Below, piece by piece: positions 1 to 8,038 of a DNA stretch of 50,459 nt; position 1 is the stretch's first letter; each line of letters opens with the position of its first letter. The DNA is taken from positions 1 through 50,459 of the forward strand of contig SOIM01000004.1 of NCBI GenBank assembly GCA_004377185.1. Reading direction: 5' to 3'. A program made the position numbers and the translations under genes. Below the pieces are notes generated by a model. It saw only the letters and a program-made list of their open reading frames with translations. It had not been told where the DNA came from and made no database searches. The DNA is from Methanomassiliicoccales archaeon (GTDB taxonomy: Archaea > Thermoplasmatota > Thermoplasmata > RBG-16-68-12 > SOIM01).

Positions 1-597
1 ACTGGGTCCAGAGTACGGTTCTTTGTCGAGAAGGTCGGGGAGTTGGTTCAGAAGGGCTTGAATGTGGTGGGAGTTCCAACCTCGAAGAGCACAGAAGACC
101 TGGCGAACAAATGTGGAATACCTCTGACAACCTTGGAGGAGACCCCGACCCTGGATTTGGCTGTCGACGGTGCGGACGAGGTCGACTCGAATCTCAATCT
201 GATAAAAGGCATGGGTGGCGCCCTGCTCAGGGAAAAGATCGTTGCGGCTTCGTCCAAGGAATTCATCGTCATTGTGGACAGCTCAAAGATGGTGGGGAAG
301 CTCGGGACCAAGAGTCCTCTGCCGGTGGAAGTCGTGCCTTTCGGCTGGAGCTCGTGCAAAGAATGGATAGCACAGCTCGGATGTGTTCCGACTCTTAGGT
401 CGGTGGAGGGCCAACGCTACGTCACGGACAACCAGAATTACCTCCTCGAGTGCAGGTTCGAAGGAATCGAGGACGCACACGAGCTGGACACGAACCTTCA
501 CAAGATTCCGGGTGTGGTGGAGACTGGCCTGTTTCTAGAAATGGCCTGCAAAATAGTCATCGGCAAAGAGAGTGGTGCCGAGGTCATACAAAAATGA
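1..597 (+). CDS. rpiA: Ribose-5-phosphate isomerase A, 5' end cut by window
   Basis: Interconverts ribose 5-phosphate and ribulose 5-phosphate in the cytoplasm. The reading frame is open from base 1 and starts inside the phosphate-binding loop (TGSRVRFFVEK), so roughly the first 25-30 residues are missing; the TTG at 43 is not the true start. The family motif DGADEVD (bases 160-180) and the following KGMGGALLREK are intact and carry the catalytic acid and lysine of RpiA. The C-terminal ferredoxin-like part is complete. The stop TGA at 595-597 directly abuts the stop of the convergent regulator gene. Identification is firm. Confidence 0.95.
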   Translation, partial: TGSRVRFFVEKVGELVQKGLNVVGVPTSKSTEDLANKCGIPLTTLEETPTLDLAVDGADEVDSNLNLIKGMGGALLREKIVAASSKEFIVIVDSSKMVGKLGTKSPLPVEVVPFGWSSCKEWIAQLGCVPTLRSVEGQRYVTDNQNYLLECRFEGIEDAHELDTNLHKIPGVVETGLFLEMACKIVIGKESGAEVIQK

Positions 598-966
598 TTA
601 CTTCATGTGCCGTCTGATATGCCGTATGTTCTGCTCAATCTTTGCAATCTTCGCTTGGGCGTCCTTTTCCAGAACGTTCACGATTTCTCCCAAGGAAAGG
701 GACAATTGATAGGCGTGGACCGGTCTCCCCTTGCCCTCCTTCTTGATGTCCCTCTTTTTCACCCATTTCCTTCTTCTCAGGTCCTGCATGGCGATTGAGA
801 CTTCGGGCTGCCTGAGGCCCGTGGCTTTCTCGATTTCCACTGAGGTTGTTTCTTCCCTCTTTGTGAGGCAGACCAGAGTCTTGGCAATGTTTTTGGGCAC
901 GCCAGCTTCTATCAGGAGATCGACTAGAGCGTAGTCTTTCGCTACCAACTTGGTCCCCTTGGGCAT
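598..966 (-). CDS. Winged-HTH transcriptional regulator (MarR/TrmB-like)
   Basis: A 122-residue DNA-binding protein. Residues about 14-75 form a winged helix: helices around GVPKNIAKTLVCLTKR, a recognition-helix region TGLRQPEVSIAMQDLRRRKW, and a basic wing with KKEGKGRP. The C-terminal 30 residues are a charged amphipathic helix, probably for dimerisation. It resembles small archaeal regulators that control nearby genes or themselves. A TATA box (996-1007) and a perfect palindrome (974-986) precede it, suggesting autoregulation. Ligand and targets cannot be read from sequence. Confidence 0.8.
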   Translation of the reverse strand: MPKGTKLVAKDYALVDLLIEAGVPKNIAKTLVCLTKREETTSVEIEKATGLRQPEVSIAMQDLRRRKWVKKRDIKKEGKGRPVHAYQLSLSLGEIVNVLEKDAQAKIAKIEQNIRHIRRHMK

Positions 967-973
967 ATTAATC

Positions 974-1007
974 TAATTAGTAATTATTAATTTGACTATA
1001 TATATTT
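974..1007 (-). promoter_or_regulatory. Promoter and palindromic operator of the HTH gene
   Basis: Bases 996-1007 hold an AT-only TATA box (ATATATATA core) about 30 bases before the ATG at 966, so the transcript should be leaderless or nearly so. Between box and start lies the perfect 13-bp palindrome TAATTAGTAATTA (974-986), where a bound dimer would block RNA polymerase. Autorepression by the adjacent gene is an inference. Confidence 0.55.
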
Positions 1008-1150
1008 TTCCTCCGATTTAAAAGCCAAGATTTCCGTTAGCCAGTATCCGGAAGAATAATGTCTATTCTTACGCCATATTCCGTACATGCATCGACTTTT
1101 CTCCAGGTATTCCTTCGGGAATCTGTGTCCAACGCCTTGATGAAACCTAA

Positions 1151-1160
1151 ATCCTAAATA
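1151..1160 (+). promoter_or_regulatory. TATA box of the rpl44e operon
   Basis: ATCCTAAATA at 1151-1160 would place the transcript start near 1182, just before the rpl44e ATG at 1196 or 1202. No other promoter is evident before nop10, so the five following genes probably share this transcript. Confidence 0.45.
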
Positions 1161-1195
1161 CCAGTTGGGACATTGGAGAGGTTTGCGGGTCATTC

Positions 1196-1477
1196 ATGAA
1201 GATGCCACGTGTGGTAAGAGGATATTGCCCCTTCTGCGGGAAGCACAATGATTTGGAAGTAGAGAAAGTCAAAACTAAACCCAGAAGCGAATTCAGGAGA
1301 GGACAGAGAAGGTTCAGGAGAGTTTCGGCGGGGTATGGTGGGTCAACCAGGGCGATCTACAAGGACCGGGAGAAGCCCACCAAGAGAGTGTACTTACGAT
1401 TCCGGTGCCGAGAGTGCAAGAAGGCGCATCACAGGCCCTCTTTCCGGGCTAAGACGTTCGAACTCACGGAGGCTTAG
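1196..1477 (+). CDS. rpl44e: Large ribosomal subunit protein eL42 (L44e)
   Basis: Zinc-binding protein of the 50S subunit near the E site. Its 93 residues carry a zinc ribbon with CPFC at 11-14 and CREC at 71-74, separated by the very basic segment typical of the family. An ATG at 1202 would give the usual N-terminus [12 protein letters not shown] and is equally plausible. It is first in an operon with rps27e, whose ATG begins one base after this stop. Order L44e-S27e-aIF2alpha-Nop10 is standard in Euryarchaeota. Confidence 0.96.
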   Translation: MKMPRVVRGYCPFCGKHNDLEVEKVKTKPRSEFRRGQRRFRRVSAGYGGSTRAIYKDREKPTKRVYLRFRCRECKKAHHRPSFRAKTFELTEA

Positions 1478-1478
1478 A

Positions 1479-1661
1479 ATGGACTCGATTCCCGAGCCAA
1501 GAGGGAAGTTCGTAAAGGTCAAATGTCCGGATTGCGGGAACGATCAGATCACTTTCGACAGAGCTTCCACGCAAGTGACCTGCTTGGTGTGCGGGGCCAC
1601 TCTTGTCAAACCCCAGGGAGGAAAGGCCATCCTCAAAGGGGAGCACAAAACGGTGGAATGA
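1479..1661 (+). CDS. rps27e: Small ribosomal subunit protein eS27
   Basis: A 60-residue zinc-ribbon protein of the 30S subunit. Cysteines at 16, 19, 35 and 38 form the CPDC...CLVC zinc site; the C-terminal GGKAILKGE stretch is characteristic. I chose the ATG at 1479 because a longer in-frame opening upstream would run through rpl44e. The TGA at 1659-1661 overlaps the ATG of aIF2alpha, indicating translational coupling. Confidence 0.96.
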   Translation: MDSIPEPRGKFVKVKCPDCGNDQITFDRASTQVTCLVCGATLVKPQGGKAILKGEHKTVE

Positions 1662-2440
1662 TGCTCAGAACTTCTGAATATCCGCAGGTAGGCGACCTCG
1701 TGATTTGTTCCGTGAAGAACGTCAAGAATTTTGGTGCATTCATATCTCTGGATGAGTTTGGCAGCAAGGAAGGCTTCATCCATATAGCCGAGGTGGCCAG
1801 GGGCTGGATAAAGTACATCAGGGACTATGTGCGCGAGGGCCAGAAGATAGTGTGCAAAGTTCTGAACGTGGATCCATCCAAAGGGCACGTGGATCTATCC
1901 CTGAAGCAAGTGAACGAACATCAGAGGAGAGAGAAGATTCAGGAATGGAAGAACGAGCAGAAGGCCGAGAAACTCCTGGAGATTGTTGCCGAGAAGCAAG
2001 GAAGCAATCTAGAGGAATTCTATGAAGAGCACGGACACAAGCTGGTTGACGAGTTCGGTTCTCTGTACGGGGCATTCGAAGAAGCGTCAGTGGACGAGAA
2101 CGCCCTGAAGGAAGAAGGCTTCAAGGGAAAGTGGATGGCACACTTTGTAAAAGTTGCGAAGGAGAACATATCGTTGCCCGAAGTGAGCATAGATGGCTTC
2201 ATCGAAATGATGTGTCCTGTGCCAGATGGAGTGGATCATATCCGAGAAGCCCTTTCGAGGGCCCAGACATCGGATCCTGTGAATGTGACCGTTCAGTACA
2301 TAGGTGCTCCTCGGTACCGATTGGTGGTGAACGCCTCCGATTACAAGACTGCAGAGGAGGAGATACTGGCAGCCTCTGAGAGAGTGATAGAGTACATAGA
2401 ATCTCACGGTGGGAAAGGAAAGTTTCAGAGAAAAGAATAA
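1658..2440 (+). CDS. eif2a: Translation initiation factor aIF2, alpha subunit
   Basis: Subunit of the aIF2 heterotrimer that delivers initiator tRNA to the small ribosomal subunit. The 260-residue protein has an N-terminal S1/OB domain (about 10-88, with [18 protein letters not shown] and VDLSLKQV), a helical middle domain, and a C-terminal alpha-beta domain that binds the gamma subunit. Two adjacent ATGs (1658 and 1661) are possible; the first overlaps the rps27e stop as ATGA. The much longer frame upstream to 1523 overlaps rps27e and is not used. Confidence 0.96.
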   Translation: MMLRTSEYPQVGDLVICSVKNVKNFGAFISLDEFGSKEGFIHIAEVARGWIKYIRDYVREGQKIVCKVLNVDPSKGHVDLSLKQVNEHQRREKIQEWKNEQKAEKLLEIVAEKQGSNLEEFYEEHGHKLVDEFGSLYGAFEEASVDENALKEEGFKGKWMAHFVKVAKENISLPEVSIDGFIEMMCPVPDGVDHIREALSRAQTSDPVNVTVQYIGAPRYRLVVNASDYKTAEEEILAASERVIEYIESHGGKGKFQRKE

Positions 2441-2457
2441 TGTGGAAAAGGATAACT

Positions 2458-2625
2458 ATGCGAACGGCGATAAGGAAATGCAAGAGCTGTGAGAAATATA
2501 CGCTGAAAGAGAGTTGTCCTGATTGTGGTCACCCGACCATGATGGCTCTGCCGCCCAGGTATTCTCCTGAGGACCGGTACGGTGATTACAGAAGGAGACT
2601 CAAGAAGCTCAAGGCAAGGTCATGA
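2458..2625 (+). CDS. nop10: H/ACA RNP component Nop10
   Basis: Small protein that bridges the pseudouridine synthase Cbf5 and L7Ae in archaeal H/ACA ribonucleoproteins. The 55 residues contain a zinc ribbon (C8, C11, C20, C23) and the conserved basic tail YRRRLKKLK. The ATG at 2458 gives the usual family length; an in-frame ATG at 2440 would add six residues and overlap the aIF2alpha stop. The gene end overlaps the next start at 2622, so it is coupled to the PAC2 gene. Confidence 0.93.
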   Translation: MRTAIRKCKSCEKYTLKESCPDCGHPTMMALPPRYSPEDRYGDYRRRLKKLKARS

Positions 2626-3383
2626 CAATGGATGCTATAGAGATCCGCTATGAGGAAAGGCCCAAACTCGTCAATCCGATATTCATAGAAGGACTGCCCG
2701 GCATAGGCAACGTTGGAAAGCTGGCCGCTGAACACGTCATAGATCAGTTGAAAGGTAAGAAGTTCGCTGAGATAATCTCAAAGCATTTTCCTCCACAGGT
2801 CCTAATTGAGGATGATGGTCTGGTTCGGTTGGTCGACAATCAGTTGTACTACGCGAAGACCGAAAAGGGAAAGAGCGATATTGTGATCCTCACCGGAGAC
2901 TATCAGGGACTGACGCCTGAAGGTCAGTATGAACTGTCAGATTTCATTTTGAAAGTCTTGAAGGAGCTTAATGTGAAGAAGATATTCACCCTTGGAGGCT
3001 ATGGGATCGGTAGGATGATCCGCAAGCCACGGGTGCTGGGCGCCGCGACCGAGGAGAACCTCGTGAAGCAGATGAAAGAGGTGGGAGTCGTGTTCTCCAG
3101 AAGCGAGCCAGGTGCCGGCATAGTAGGTGCGAGCGGTCTACTGCTCGGAATGGGGAAGTTCTACGGAATGGAGAGCGTTTGCCTCATGGGAGAGACCTCT
3201 GGTTATTTTGTTGACCCCAAGAGCGCTCAGGCTGTTCTTGAGATCCTTTCGAAGATTCTGGACGTGCCGTTTGATTATGAGGAGCTCGAAGCGAAGGCCA
3301 AGCAGATAGACTCCATCACCTCCCGGTTGAGGGAAATCGAAGCGAAGGTGGAAAAGCAGGAAGACCTGAGCTACATCGGATAG
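2622..3383 (+). CDS. PAC2-family protein (proteasome assembly chaperone-like)
   Basis: 253 residues matching the archaeal PAC2 family, homologous to the eukaryotic proteasome assembly chaperone PAC2. The N-terminal motif FIEGLPGIGNVGKLAAEHV, the internal FTLGGYGIGRM and the glycine-rich GAGIVGASGLLLGMG are hallmarks, and the last 40 residues form a coiled coil (KQIDSITSRLREIEAKVEKQ). Its adjacency to nop10 and aIF2alpha is widely conserved in Euryarchaeota. An actual proteasome role in archaea has not been shown to my knowledge. Confidence 0.9.
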   Translation: MTMDAIEIRYEERPKLVNPIFIEGLPGIGNVGKLAAEHVIDQLKGKKFAEIISKHFPPQVLIEDDGLVRLVDNQLYYAKTEKGKSDIVILTGDYQGLTPEGQYELSDFILKVLKELNVKKIFTLGGYGIGRMIRKPRVLGAATEENLVKQMKEVGVVFSRSEPGAGIVGASGLLLGMGKFYGMESVCLMGETSGYFVDPKSAQAVLEILSKILDVPFDYEELEAKAKQIDSITSRLREIEAKVEKQEDLSYIG

Positions 3384-3429
3384 TCCAAAATACTTAATAT
3401 TCCCCACTTGTTAGGCATTTTTCGTAAAC

Positions 3430-4149
3430 ATGGAAGAAGACGACAAGAAGAAGGTCTACGCCAAGGGATATGGGAATGGCCTGAAGGATGCTTGGAAATC
3501 GGTTGTCCGACTCACTACCAGGGGACACTCCCCGCAAGAGTTGAGAATGATCGCAAAGGGGAATCTGGCGGCCGTTCCGCAGAAGACTTCCGAGAAGCTC
3601 TATGGGCTTGACGTGTCAACCTTGATCCCAAAGGAGGAATCATCCTTCGAATACAAACTGACGGGGCCGCTGGAAGAGGGGAGGAGCTACATAGTGAAGG
3701 AGAGGAGGCCGGATAGGAGTTTCCTCATTTTCTTGGAGTTCTTGCAGAAGGGTGCCGATGGCCTGTGTGTGGCGAGAATCCATCCTGAGGAACTCAGAGA
3801 GAGATACGGCATGGAAGGCGCAAAGCTCGTTTGGCTCACCAGGTCTGAGAAGAAAGCGACAGTGTTGGGAGCTCTAGGGGGCGAGGAAGAATTCGTTTCC
3901 CCATCGAATCTGGCTGCTTTGGCGTCCTTGTTAATCAGGTTCATTGAAGAGGGAGGAAGGGTCATAATCTTTGAAGGTCTAGAGTATCTCGTAACGCAGA
4001 ACAGTTTCAATCCCGTTCTCAAGTTCCTTCAGAAGATAAACGAGAAGGCGCTGGTTAAAGGAGTCACTCTTCTCGTTTCGATAGACCCATCCACCATGGA
4101 CATTAGGGAATATCAGCTTCTTTCTAGAGAGATTGGCAGGGAAATATAG
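3430..4149 (+). CDS. DUF835 domain protein
   Basis: A 239-residue soluble protein. The C-terminal 130 residues match DUF835: a strand FLIFLEF, the segment VWLTRSEK, and the signature GRVIIFEGLEYLVTQNSF followed by VTLLVSIDPSTMDIREYQLLSRE. DUF835 is found mainly in archaea, often joined to sensory domains, with a P-loop-like fold of unknown role. Here it is preceded by about 75 unrecognised N-terminal residues. A likely promoter (AATACTTAATATT, about 3389-3401) precedes it, so it is probably transcribed separately from the PAC2 operon. Confidence 0.85.
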   Translation: MEEDDKKKVYAKGYGNGLKDAWKSVVRLTTRGHSPQELRMIAKGNLAAVPQKTSEKLYGLDVSTLIPKEESSFEYKLTGPLEEGRSYIVKERRPDRSFLIFLEFLQKGADGLCVARIHPEELRERYGMEGAKLVWLTRSEKKATVLGALGGEEEFVSPSNLAALASLLIRFIEEGGRVIIFEGLEYLVTQNSFNPVLKFLQKINEKALVKGVTLLVSIDPSTMDIREYQLLSREIGREI

Positions 4150-4182
4150 CGAATTCTGTTTGTGAAGTCGTTGTGATCGAAG

Positions 4183-4812
4183 ATGAGAGATATGCGTGAG
4201 ATTGTTGAGAGAGGTTATGAAGAGGGGGATCATGTCGGAGCGTACCGGCTGGATGACAATATGGACAATTACCCTCTCGAAAAGGAGAACATCGACAGAT
4301 TGATCGAATCGTTGCCAAAGAACGCGGGTATATTGGATCTAGGGTGTGGACCAGGGATTCCCTACGACAAATACCTGGTTGAAAGCGGGTTCAAGGTAAC
4401 GGGTGTGGACTTTTCCCAAAAGCACATCAATCTGGCAAGGAGGAACGTTCCTGGTGCCACGTTTGTCAGAGGGGACATGACGTCCGTGGATTTCGGTGAG
4501 GAATCCTTTGATGCTGTTGTTTCATTGTATGCGATATTCCACATACCGAAGAAAGAACATAGGGATTTCTTCCTGAAGATTCACGGGATGTTGAAAGAAA
4601 ACGGTTTCACGCTGGTGACTTTAGGTACTGGAACCGAAGATGAAGGCGACGTGGGGGATTTCATAGGGTCAAAGATGGTATGGAGTTCCTATTCCTTGAA
4701 GGATAACCTTCAATTGGTGGAAGATTGCGGGTTTGAAATCGTTCATTGGGAGGAAGAAGGTAAGAAAGGTTACCCTGAGCATCATCTATGGGTCCTTGCA
4801 AGAAAGAGCTGA
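4183..4812 (+). CDS. Class I SAM-dependent methyltransferase
   Basis: 209-residue Rossmann-fold methyltransferase. Motif I is ILDLGCGPG (50-58); an acidic residue ends strand 2 (VTGVDFS), motif II-like FVRGDMTSVDF follows, then FDAVVSLYAIFHIPKKEH. This is the methyltransferase type 11/25 pattern. The substrate cannot be inferred, and the neighbours (DUF835 upstream, tRNA-Glu downstream) give no strong clue. Confidence 0.88.
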   Translation: MRDMREIVERGYEEGDHVGAYRLDDNMDNYPLEKENIDRLIESLPKNAGILDLGCGPGIPYDKYLVESGFKVTGVDFSQKHINLARRNVPGATFVRGDMTSVDFGEESFDAVVSLYAIFHIPKKEHRDFFLKIHGMLKENGFTLVTLGTGTEDEGDVGDFIGSKMVWSSYSLKDNLQLVEDCGFEIVHWEEEGKKGYPEHHLWVLARKS

Positions 4813-4914
4813 CCTGGCAAGTCAACGTACTCGGAGTGTCCCGTATTCTTCGAAGAACCAAAACTCTAAAGTCAGTGATGGCTTATCATATGAGAGTAAC
4901 ATCCAACAAAGCAT

Positions 4915-4989
4915 GCTCCCGTAGTGTAGACCGGCCAATCATTCGGGCCTTTCGAGCCTGCGACTCGGGTTCGAATCCCGACGGGAGCA
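4915..4989 (+). tRNA. tRNA-Glu (anticodon TTC)
   Basis: 75 bases fold as a complete tRNA: acceptor stem GCTCCCG/CGGGAGC (4915-4921 and 4982-4988), D arm with CCGGCC, anticodon stem CGGGC/GCCTG around loop CTTTCGA giving anticodon TTC, and T arm TCGGG-TTCGAAT-CCCGA. The discriminator base is A and no CCA is encoded. No intron. A TATA-like TTATCATA lies near 4882. A run of T follows at 4990. The 3' end recurs at 12381, see the repeat entry. The 289 bases after it hold no gene I can support. Confidence 0.96.
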
Positions 4990-5278
4990 TTTTCTCTTTG
5001 GCCATTTTGGGTCCACATAGATCGGTGAACTGTCTCAAGGGCACATTCGAAACCATATGGGGGACACATCAGAGCTGTGATATCTGGAGTAAAATGAGGC
5101 GTCAAAGCATCCTGTTTTTTTTGAGGTCCCAAATTTGTGTCACCTCACCGCCTTCAAGGATTGTACGCGGCGATGAACGACAACATCTGCCAAAGGGTCG
5201 CTCTCACGGATTGGCTACGATAGAAGGTTCTATATACTTCCTCTCTTAAGGGGCAAACCCTCTTATACTTCGTCCCAT

Positions 5279-5617
5279 ATGTATAATATGATGCCGGGAG
5301 GTCGAAGACGCCGAGGTCGTTACCGAGGTCGAAGGTGGATAACTGAGATTCCAGATCAAACTTTCTTTCAGCCGAGAGGCTTGACTCCCTGGCAGACTAA
5401 TGTGATAACTATCACTTTGGAGGAACTGGAAGCTCTTCGACTCGTCGATTTTCAGGGACATGAGCAGGAGGATGCTGCCGCTCTAATGGGTGTCTCGAGA
5501 AAGACACTTTGGAACGACCTCAAGAGTGCCAGGAAAAAAGTGGCAACTGCGCTGATAAAGGGTTACGCCATCCAAATCGAGGGTGGAAACTACGCTTTGA
5601 GGGGTGAGGTTTGGTGA
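5279..5617 (+). CDS. DUF134 family protein, probable HTH regulator
   Basis: 112-residue DUF134 protein with a sigma-factor region 4-like helix-turn-helix: VITITLEELEALRL, then AAALMGVSRKTLWNDLKSARKKVATAL. The N-terminus is strongly Arg/Gly-rich (GGRRRRGRYRGRR) and lacks the cysteine usually seen before the first strand in this family. A TATA-like box CTTATACTT (about 5250-5260) would start transcription almost at the ATG. Its stop overlaps the next gene as GTGA. DUF134 genes sit beside NifX-like and MinD genes in many anaerobes, so this is the probable regulator of the local cluster. Confidence 0.85.
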   Translation: MYNMMPGGRRRRGRYRGRRWITEIPDQTFFQPRGLTPWQTNVITITLEELEALRLVDFQGHEQEDAAALMGVSRKTLWNDLKSARKKVATALIKGYAIQIEGGNYALRGEVW

Positions 5618-6000
5618 AGGAAGGAAAGACCGGAAGCGGAATGATACGTATTGCTGTCCCTGTGGAAACAAGAAAGGGTCTGTCTTCCCCTCTGTCTGAA
5701 CACTTGGGGATGTGTCCATATTTCCTCATTTGTGACTTGGAGGCCGGAAAGGTGAAGGAATTGAAGACCAGATCGAATCCCGGTGCAAAGGTGGAGGTTC
5801 GCATGGGACTGGAAGCGGCACGATTCCTGATCGATCAGGACGTGGACGTTGTGCTGGTTTTCAGTATGGGAGAGGGTCCCTATTGGATGTTGAAGTCCAA
5901 TTCAGTTAGGATGTACAAGATTCTTCGAGCACCGGGCACGAAGGAAGAGTTTGAGCATGATTTGGAGAACTACGAAGAATTACCTGAAATAATAAAATGA
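5614..6000 (+). CDS. NifX/NifB-C-like (DIM) cofactor-binding protein
   Basis: 128-residue protein of the dinitrogenase iron-molybdenum cofactor biosynthesis family, an RNase H-like fold that binds metal-sulfur clusters in NifX, NafY and the orange protein ORP. Seen: the opening strand IRIAVPVE, the loop SEHLGMCPYF in place of the usual xHFGxxxxF, and the alpha-beta ending. The GTG at 5614 overlaps the DUF134 stop; an ATG at 5641 would begin directly at the domain. It lacks the usual IYVGA ending of its two paralogues at 9.8-10.6 kb and so is a divergent member. Confidence 0.8.
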   Translation: MKEGKTGSGMIRIAVPVETRKGLSSPLSEHLGMCPYFLICDLEAGKVKELKTRSNPGAKVEVRMGLEAARFLIDQDVDVVLVFSMGEGPYWMLKSNSVRMYKILRAPGTKEEFEHDLENYEELPEIIK

Positions 6001-6018
6001 AAAAGGAGGTGAGAACAA

Positions 6019-6381
6019 ATGCCATATGGAGATAGAACAGGTCCTTGGGGTCGAGGCCCAATGACGGGGAGAGCTGCTGGGTATTGCTCAGGATCCCCTG
6101 TACCTGGGTTCATGAACCCCGTAGGGAGAGGATTCGGCAGGGGCGGAGGCAGAGGCCGAGGATTCGGTTGGCGCTTCAGGAGAAGTCCCTATTCCCCCGG
6201 TCCTCCAGTTCCTGGACCTTACGAGCCCTACCCTTATCCGGTCCACGGTCCCTATTACGGTGAGCCCGAACCCGAGGAAGAGAAGTCCTACCTTGAGGAT
6301 GCTCTGAGGAACCTTGAATCGGAAATCAAGGAGGTAAAAGAAAGACTCAAAGAACTCTCCAAGGAAAAAGAGAAGAAGTAG
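6019..6381 (+). CDS. DUF5320 protein, Gly/Arg-rich with coiled-coil tail
   Basis: 120 residues with the DUF5320 opening PYGDRTGPWGRGPMTGRAAG, a Gly/Arg-rich then Pro/Tyr-rich middle, and a C-terminal coiled coil (about 90-118). Family members lie beside NifX-like and MinD genes in anaerobes; the function is unknown. A full Shine-Dalgarno GGAGGTGA lies at 6005-6012, the strongest ribosome site in this cluster, suggesting abundant product. It ends the plus-strand operon; a T run follows. Confidence 0.82.
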   Translation: MPYGDRTGPWGRGPMTGRAAGYCSGSPVPGFMNPVGRGFGRGGGRGRGFGWRFRRSPYSPGPPVPGPYEPYPYPVHGPYYGEPEPEEEKSYLEDALRNLESEIKEVKERLKELSKEKEKK

Positions 6382-6395
6382 TCCACTCTCTTCCC

Positions 6396-6404
6396 TTTTT
6401 TTTT
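6396..6404 (+). terminator. T-run terminator
   Basis: Nine consecutive T residues, 15 bases after the DUF5320 stop, typical of intrinsic archaeal termination. The next gene on the far side (6569) runs the other way. The rest of 6405-6568 shows no gene or clear structure. Confidence 0.6.
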
Positions 6405-6568
6405 GGAGCTTAGTGACAATCTTGGGTTAAGACAACAGGAGAAAAACAGTGATGCTGAAGTTCAGCACATTTAACGCAAGTTGTTGCCAAGGTTAAAGGC
6501 TTACGGAGCTGACTGGTCCCTTCCGAAATCTTTGATCGCATTCTGAAGAGCTGGTAAGGACGTGGTCT

Positions 6569-7225
6569 TTACCTCTTGATCTCAATCGTTCTTCCAGCCG
6601 CGCATTCTATACTGGCTCCCGGGTATGCTTTGTGGATTTCCTTCTTCTGACTTGTGCAATGGCAGGGGCAAACGAACCCAATGCCACTCAACTTCTCAAG
6701 TTCATCGAAACCGTGGAACCCTCCCACGATTCCGCATATCCTTTCCCATCCTCCCGCAACATCAAGGATGTTCTCCAGCCCCGGATGTGCACACCCCGTG
6801 ATCAATATGAGTCCCGCATCTGACTCAACAAGGAGTGATTGCTCAATAATGGATGTTCCAAGTTCACCTGTTGTGTGAACTCCTCTATCAATTTCGGCGA
6901 AATCCTTAACCTCGAAAAGGTGAGAGCTTTCAGCTATCTCGCTCTTAAGCTTCGTAGGGAAAGATGCAGGAAGGTAGACTGCTGCATCAGGATGCATCAC
7001 GTGGGAAAGACCTCCAATATGGTCCCGGTGGTTGTGGGATAGCACTATGATCTCTATCTCTTCCTTGTCGATTCCCATCTTTTCCATGTTGTTGAGGAGA
7101 ACCCTCCCATCTTTGCCGGTGTCGAAGAGAATCCTCCTGTCATCGAGTTCGATAAGACAAGAGAAACCCCAGTCGCTCAGGAATCCTGGGATTGCCTCAT
7201 TGTCATACAGAATTCTGAGGCGCAT
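6569..7225 (-). CDS. Metallo-beta-lactamase-fold hydrolase
   Basis: 218-residue metallo-beta-lactamase-fold enzyme. Seen: the metal motif HNHRDH at 64-69, a distal GCAHPG and GFHGF segment, and a late PCHCT. This layout matches the subgroup annotated as 7,8-dihydropterin-6-methyl-4-(beta-D-ribofuranosyl)aminobenzene-phosphate synthase-like, whose members often accompany MinD/NifX genes. I chose ATG 7225 because GGTGG sits just before it; a GTG at 7234 overlaps the preceding gene. Last gene of the minus-strand operon. The true substrate is unknown. Confidence 0.85.
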   Translation of the reverse strand: MRLRILYDNEAIPGFLSDWGFSCLIELDDRRILFDTGKDGRVLLNNMEKMGIDKEEIEIIVLSHNHRDHIGGLSHVMHPDAAVYLPASFPTKLKSEIAESSHLFEVKDFAEIDRGVHTTGELGTSIIEQSLLVESDAGLILITGCAHPGLENILDVAGGWERICGIVGGFHGFDELEKLSGIGFVCPCHCTSQKKEIHKAYPGASIECAAGRTIEIKR

Positions 7226-7226
7226 C

Positions 7227-7511
7227 TCAACCACCGGATACTATTTTCGTAAACCACATGAGCACGATGCTTCCATCAAATACGAGGAGAGTAGTAATGG
7301 ACTTCTTGACACCTGTTACTTCCTTGATTTCCGGGACTGGATACGTGGTCGCTGTGTAGATGAACCCACCTGCAGAAAAACTCACCAAAGCAGGATGAGG
7401 TCTCCTGGGCAACTTGTCGTTCATGGAGAGGGTAAACACGCCGATGAAGGCTATGAGGCTGATTATAACCGTACTCAACACGATGTACGCAAACGTGGTG
7501 TCGAAGGTCAT
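7227..7511 (-). CDS. Short membrane protein, apparent ZIP transporter N-terminal remnant
   Basis: 94 residues with two or three membrane helices: 8-27 (AYIVLSTVIISLIAFIGVFT), 41-55, and 71-90. The segment SLIAFIGVFTLSMNDKL followed by LVSFSAGGF closely resembles the first two helices of ZIP-family metal transporters, but the metal-binding helices 4 and 5 are absent and the protein is a third of normal length. It sits in frame within the tightly packed operon, so it may be retained for another role, or be decaying. Confidence 0.55.
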   Translation of the reverse strand: MTFDTTFAYIVLSTVIISLIAFIGVFTLSMNDKLPRRPHPALVSFSAGGFIYTATTYPVPEIKEVTGVKKSITTLLVFDGSIVLMWFTKIVSGG

Positions 7512-7534
7512 GTGCCTTCCTCGACCATTCCTTC

Positions 7535-8038
7535 CTATGATGCAGACTTCCTTGCAGTCTCCATGGCATTGTCTTTGAATCTCGATGGGCTGTCGCCCTT
7601 TTTTCCCTCATACATTCTGAGTGCTTCGCGCAAGGCCTTGATGGACAATTCCGCACAGTGCAGGTTCTCTTCGGGTAATCCGTCGAGGGACTTGAGGAGA
7701 TCCTCTTCTTCGATTCTTCCAATGTCATGCAGGGTTTTGCCCTCGGCCATTTTGGTCAGTTTGCTCCCACACGCGATAGTGGCACCACAACCGTCCGTCA
7801 TGAACTCGATTCTTCTTGCCTTATCATTCTCAATCTTCAGGTAGAACTCCATGGTGTCACCGCATGAACCCTTGACCACAGCAAAAGCATCAGGGTCTTT
7901 CATCCTGCCAACATTCCTCGGTTTCCTGTACTCTTCGAGGACCTTCTTGGAATACAAAGCTTCCTCTTCCCGGGTGATCTTCTTCTGGATTTCCTCGACC
8001 ATTCTCTCGAATTCAGACCCATCCTCGGAATCGCTCAT
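7535..8038 (-). CDS. iscU: Iron-sulfur scaffold protein, IscU/NifU-N type
   Basis: 167 residues with an IscU core. The three scaffold cysteines are C59 (KGSCGDTMEFYL), C84 (TDGCGATIAC) and C128 (NLHCAELSIKALREAL); aspartate D61 follows the first cysteine as in IscU. The N-terminal 30 residues are an extra charged helix. The start overlaps the upstream MinD stop as ATGA, so the two are translationally coupled. No cysteine desulfurase lies in the window, so it either uses one elsewhere or serves the cluster proteins around it. Confidence 0.88.
   Translation of the reverse strand: MSDSEDGSEFERMVEEIQKKITREEEALYSKKVLEEYRKPRNVGRMKDPDAFAVVKGSCGDTMEFYLKIENDKARRIEFMTDGCGATIACGSKLTKMAEGKTLHDIGRIEEEDLLKSLDGLPEENLHCAELSIKALREALRMYEGKKGDSPSRFKDNAMETARKSAS

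Noticed and set aside
996-1193. 65-residue minus-strand open frame between the HTH gene and rpl44e
   Set aside because: It covers two promoter regions, has no ribosome site, and its composition is not protein-like.
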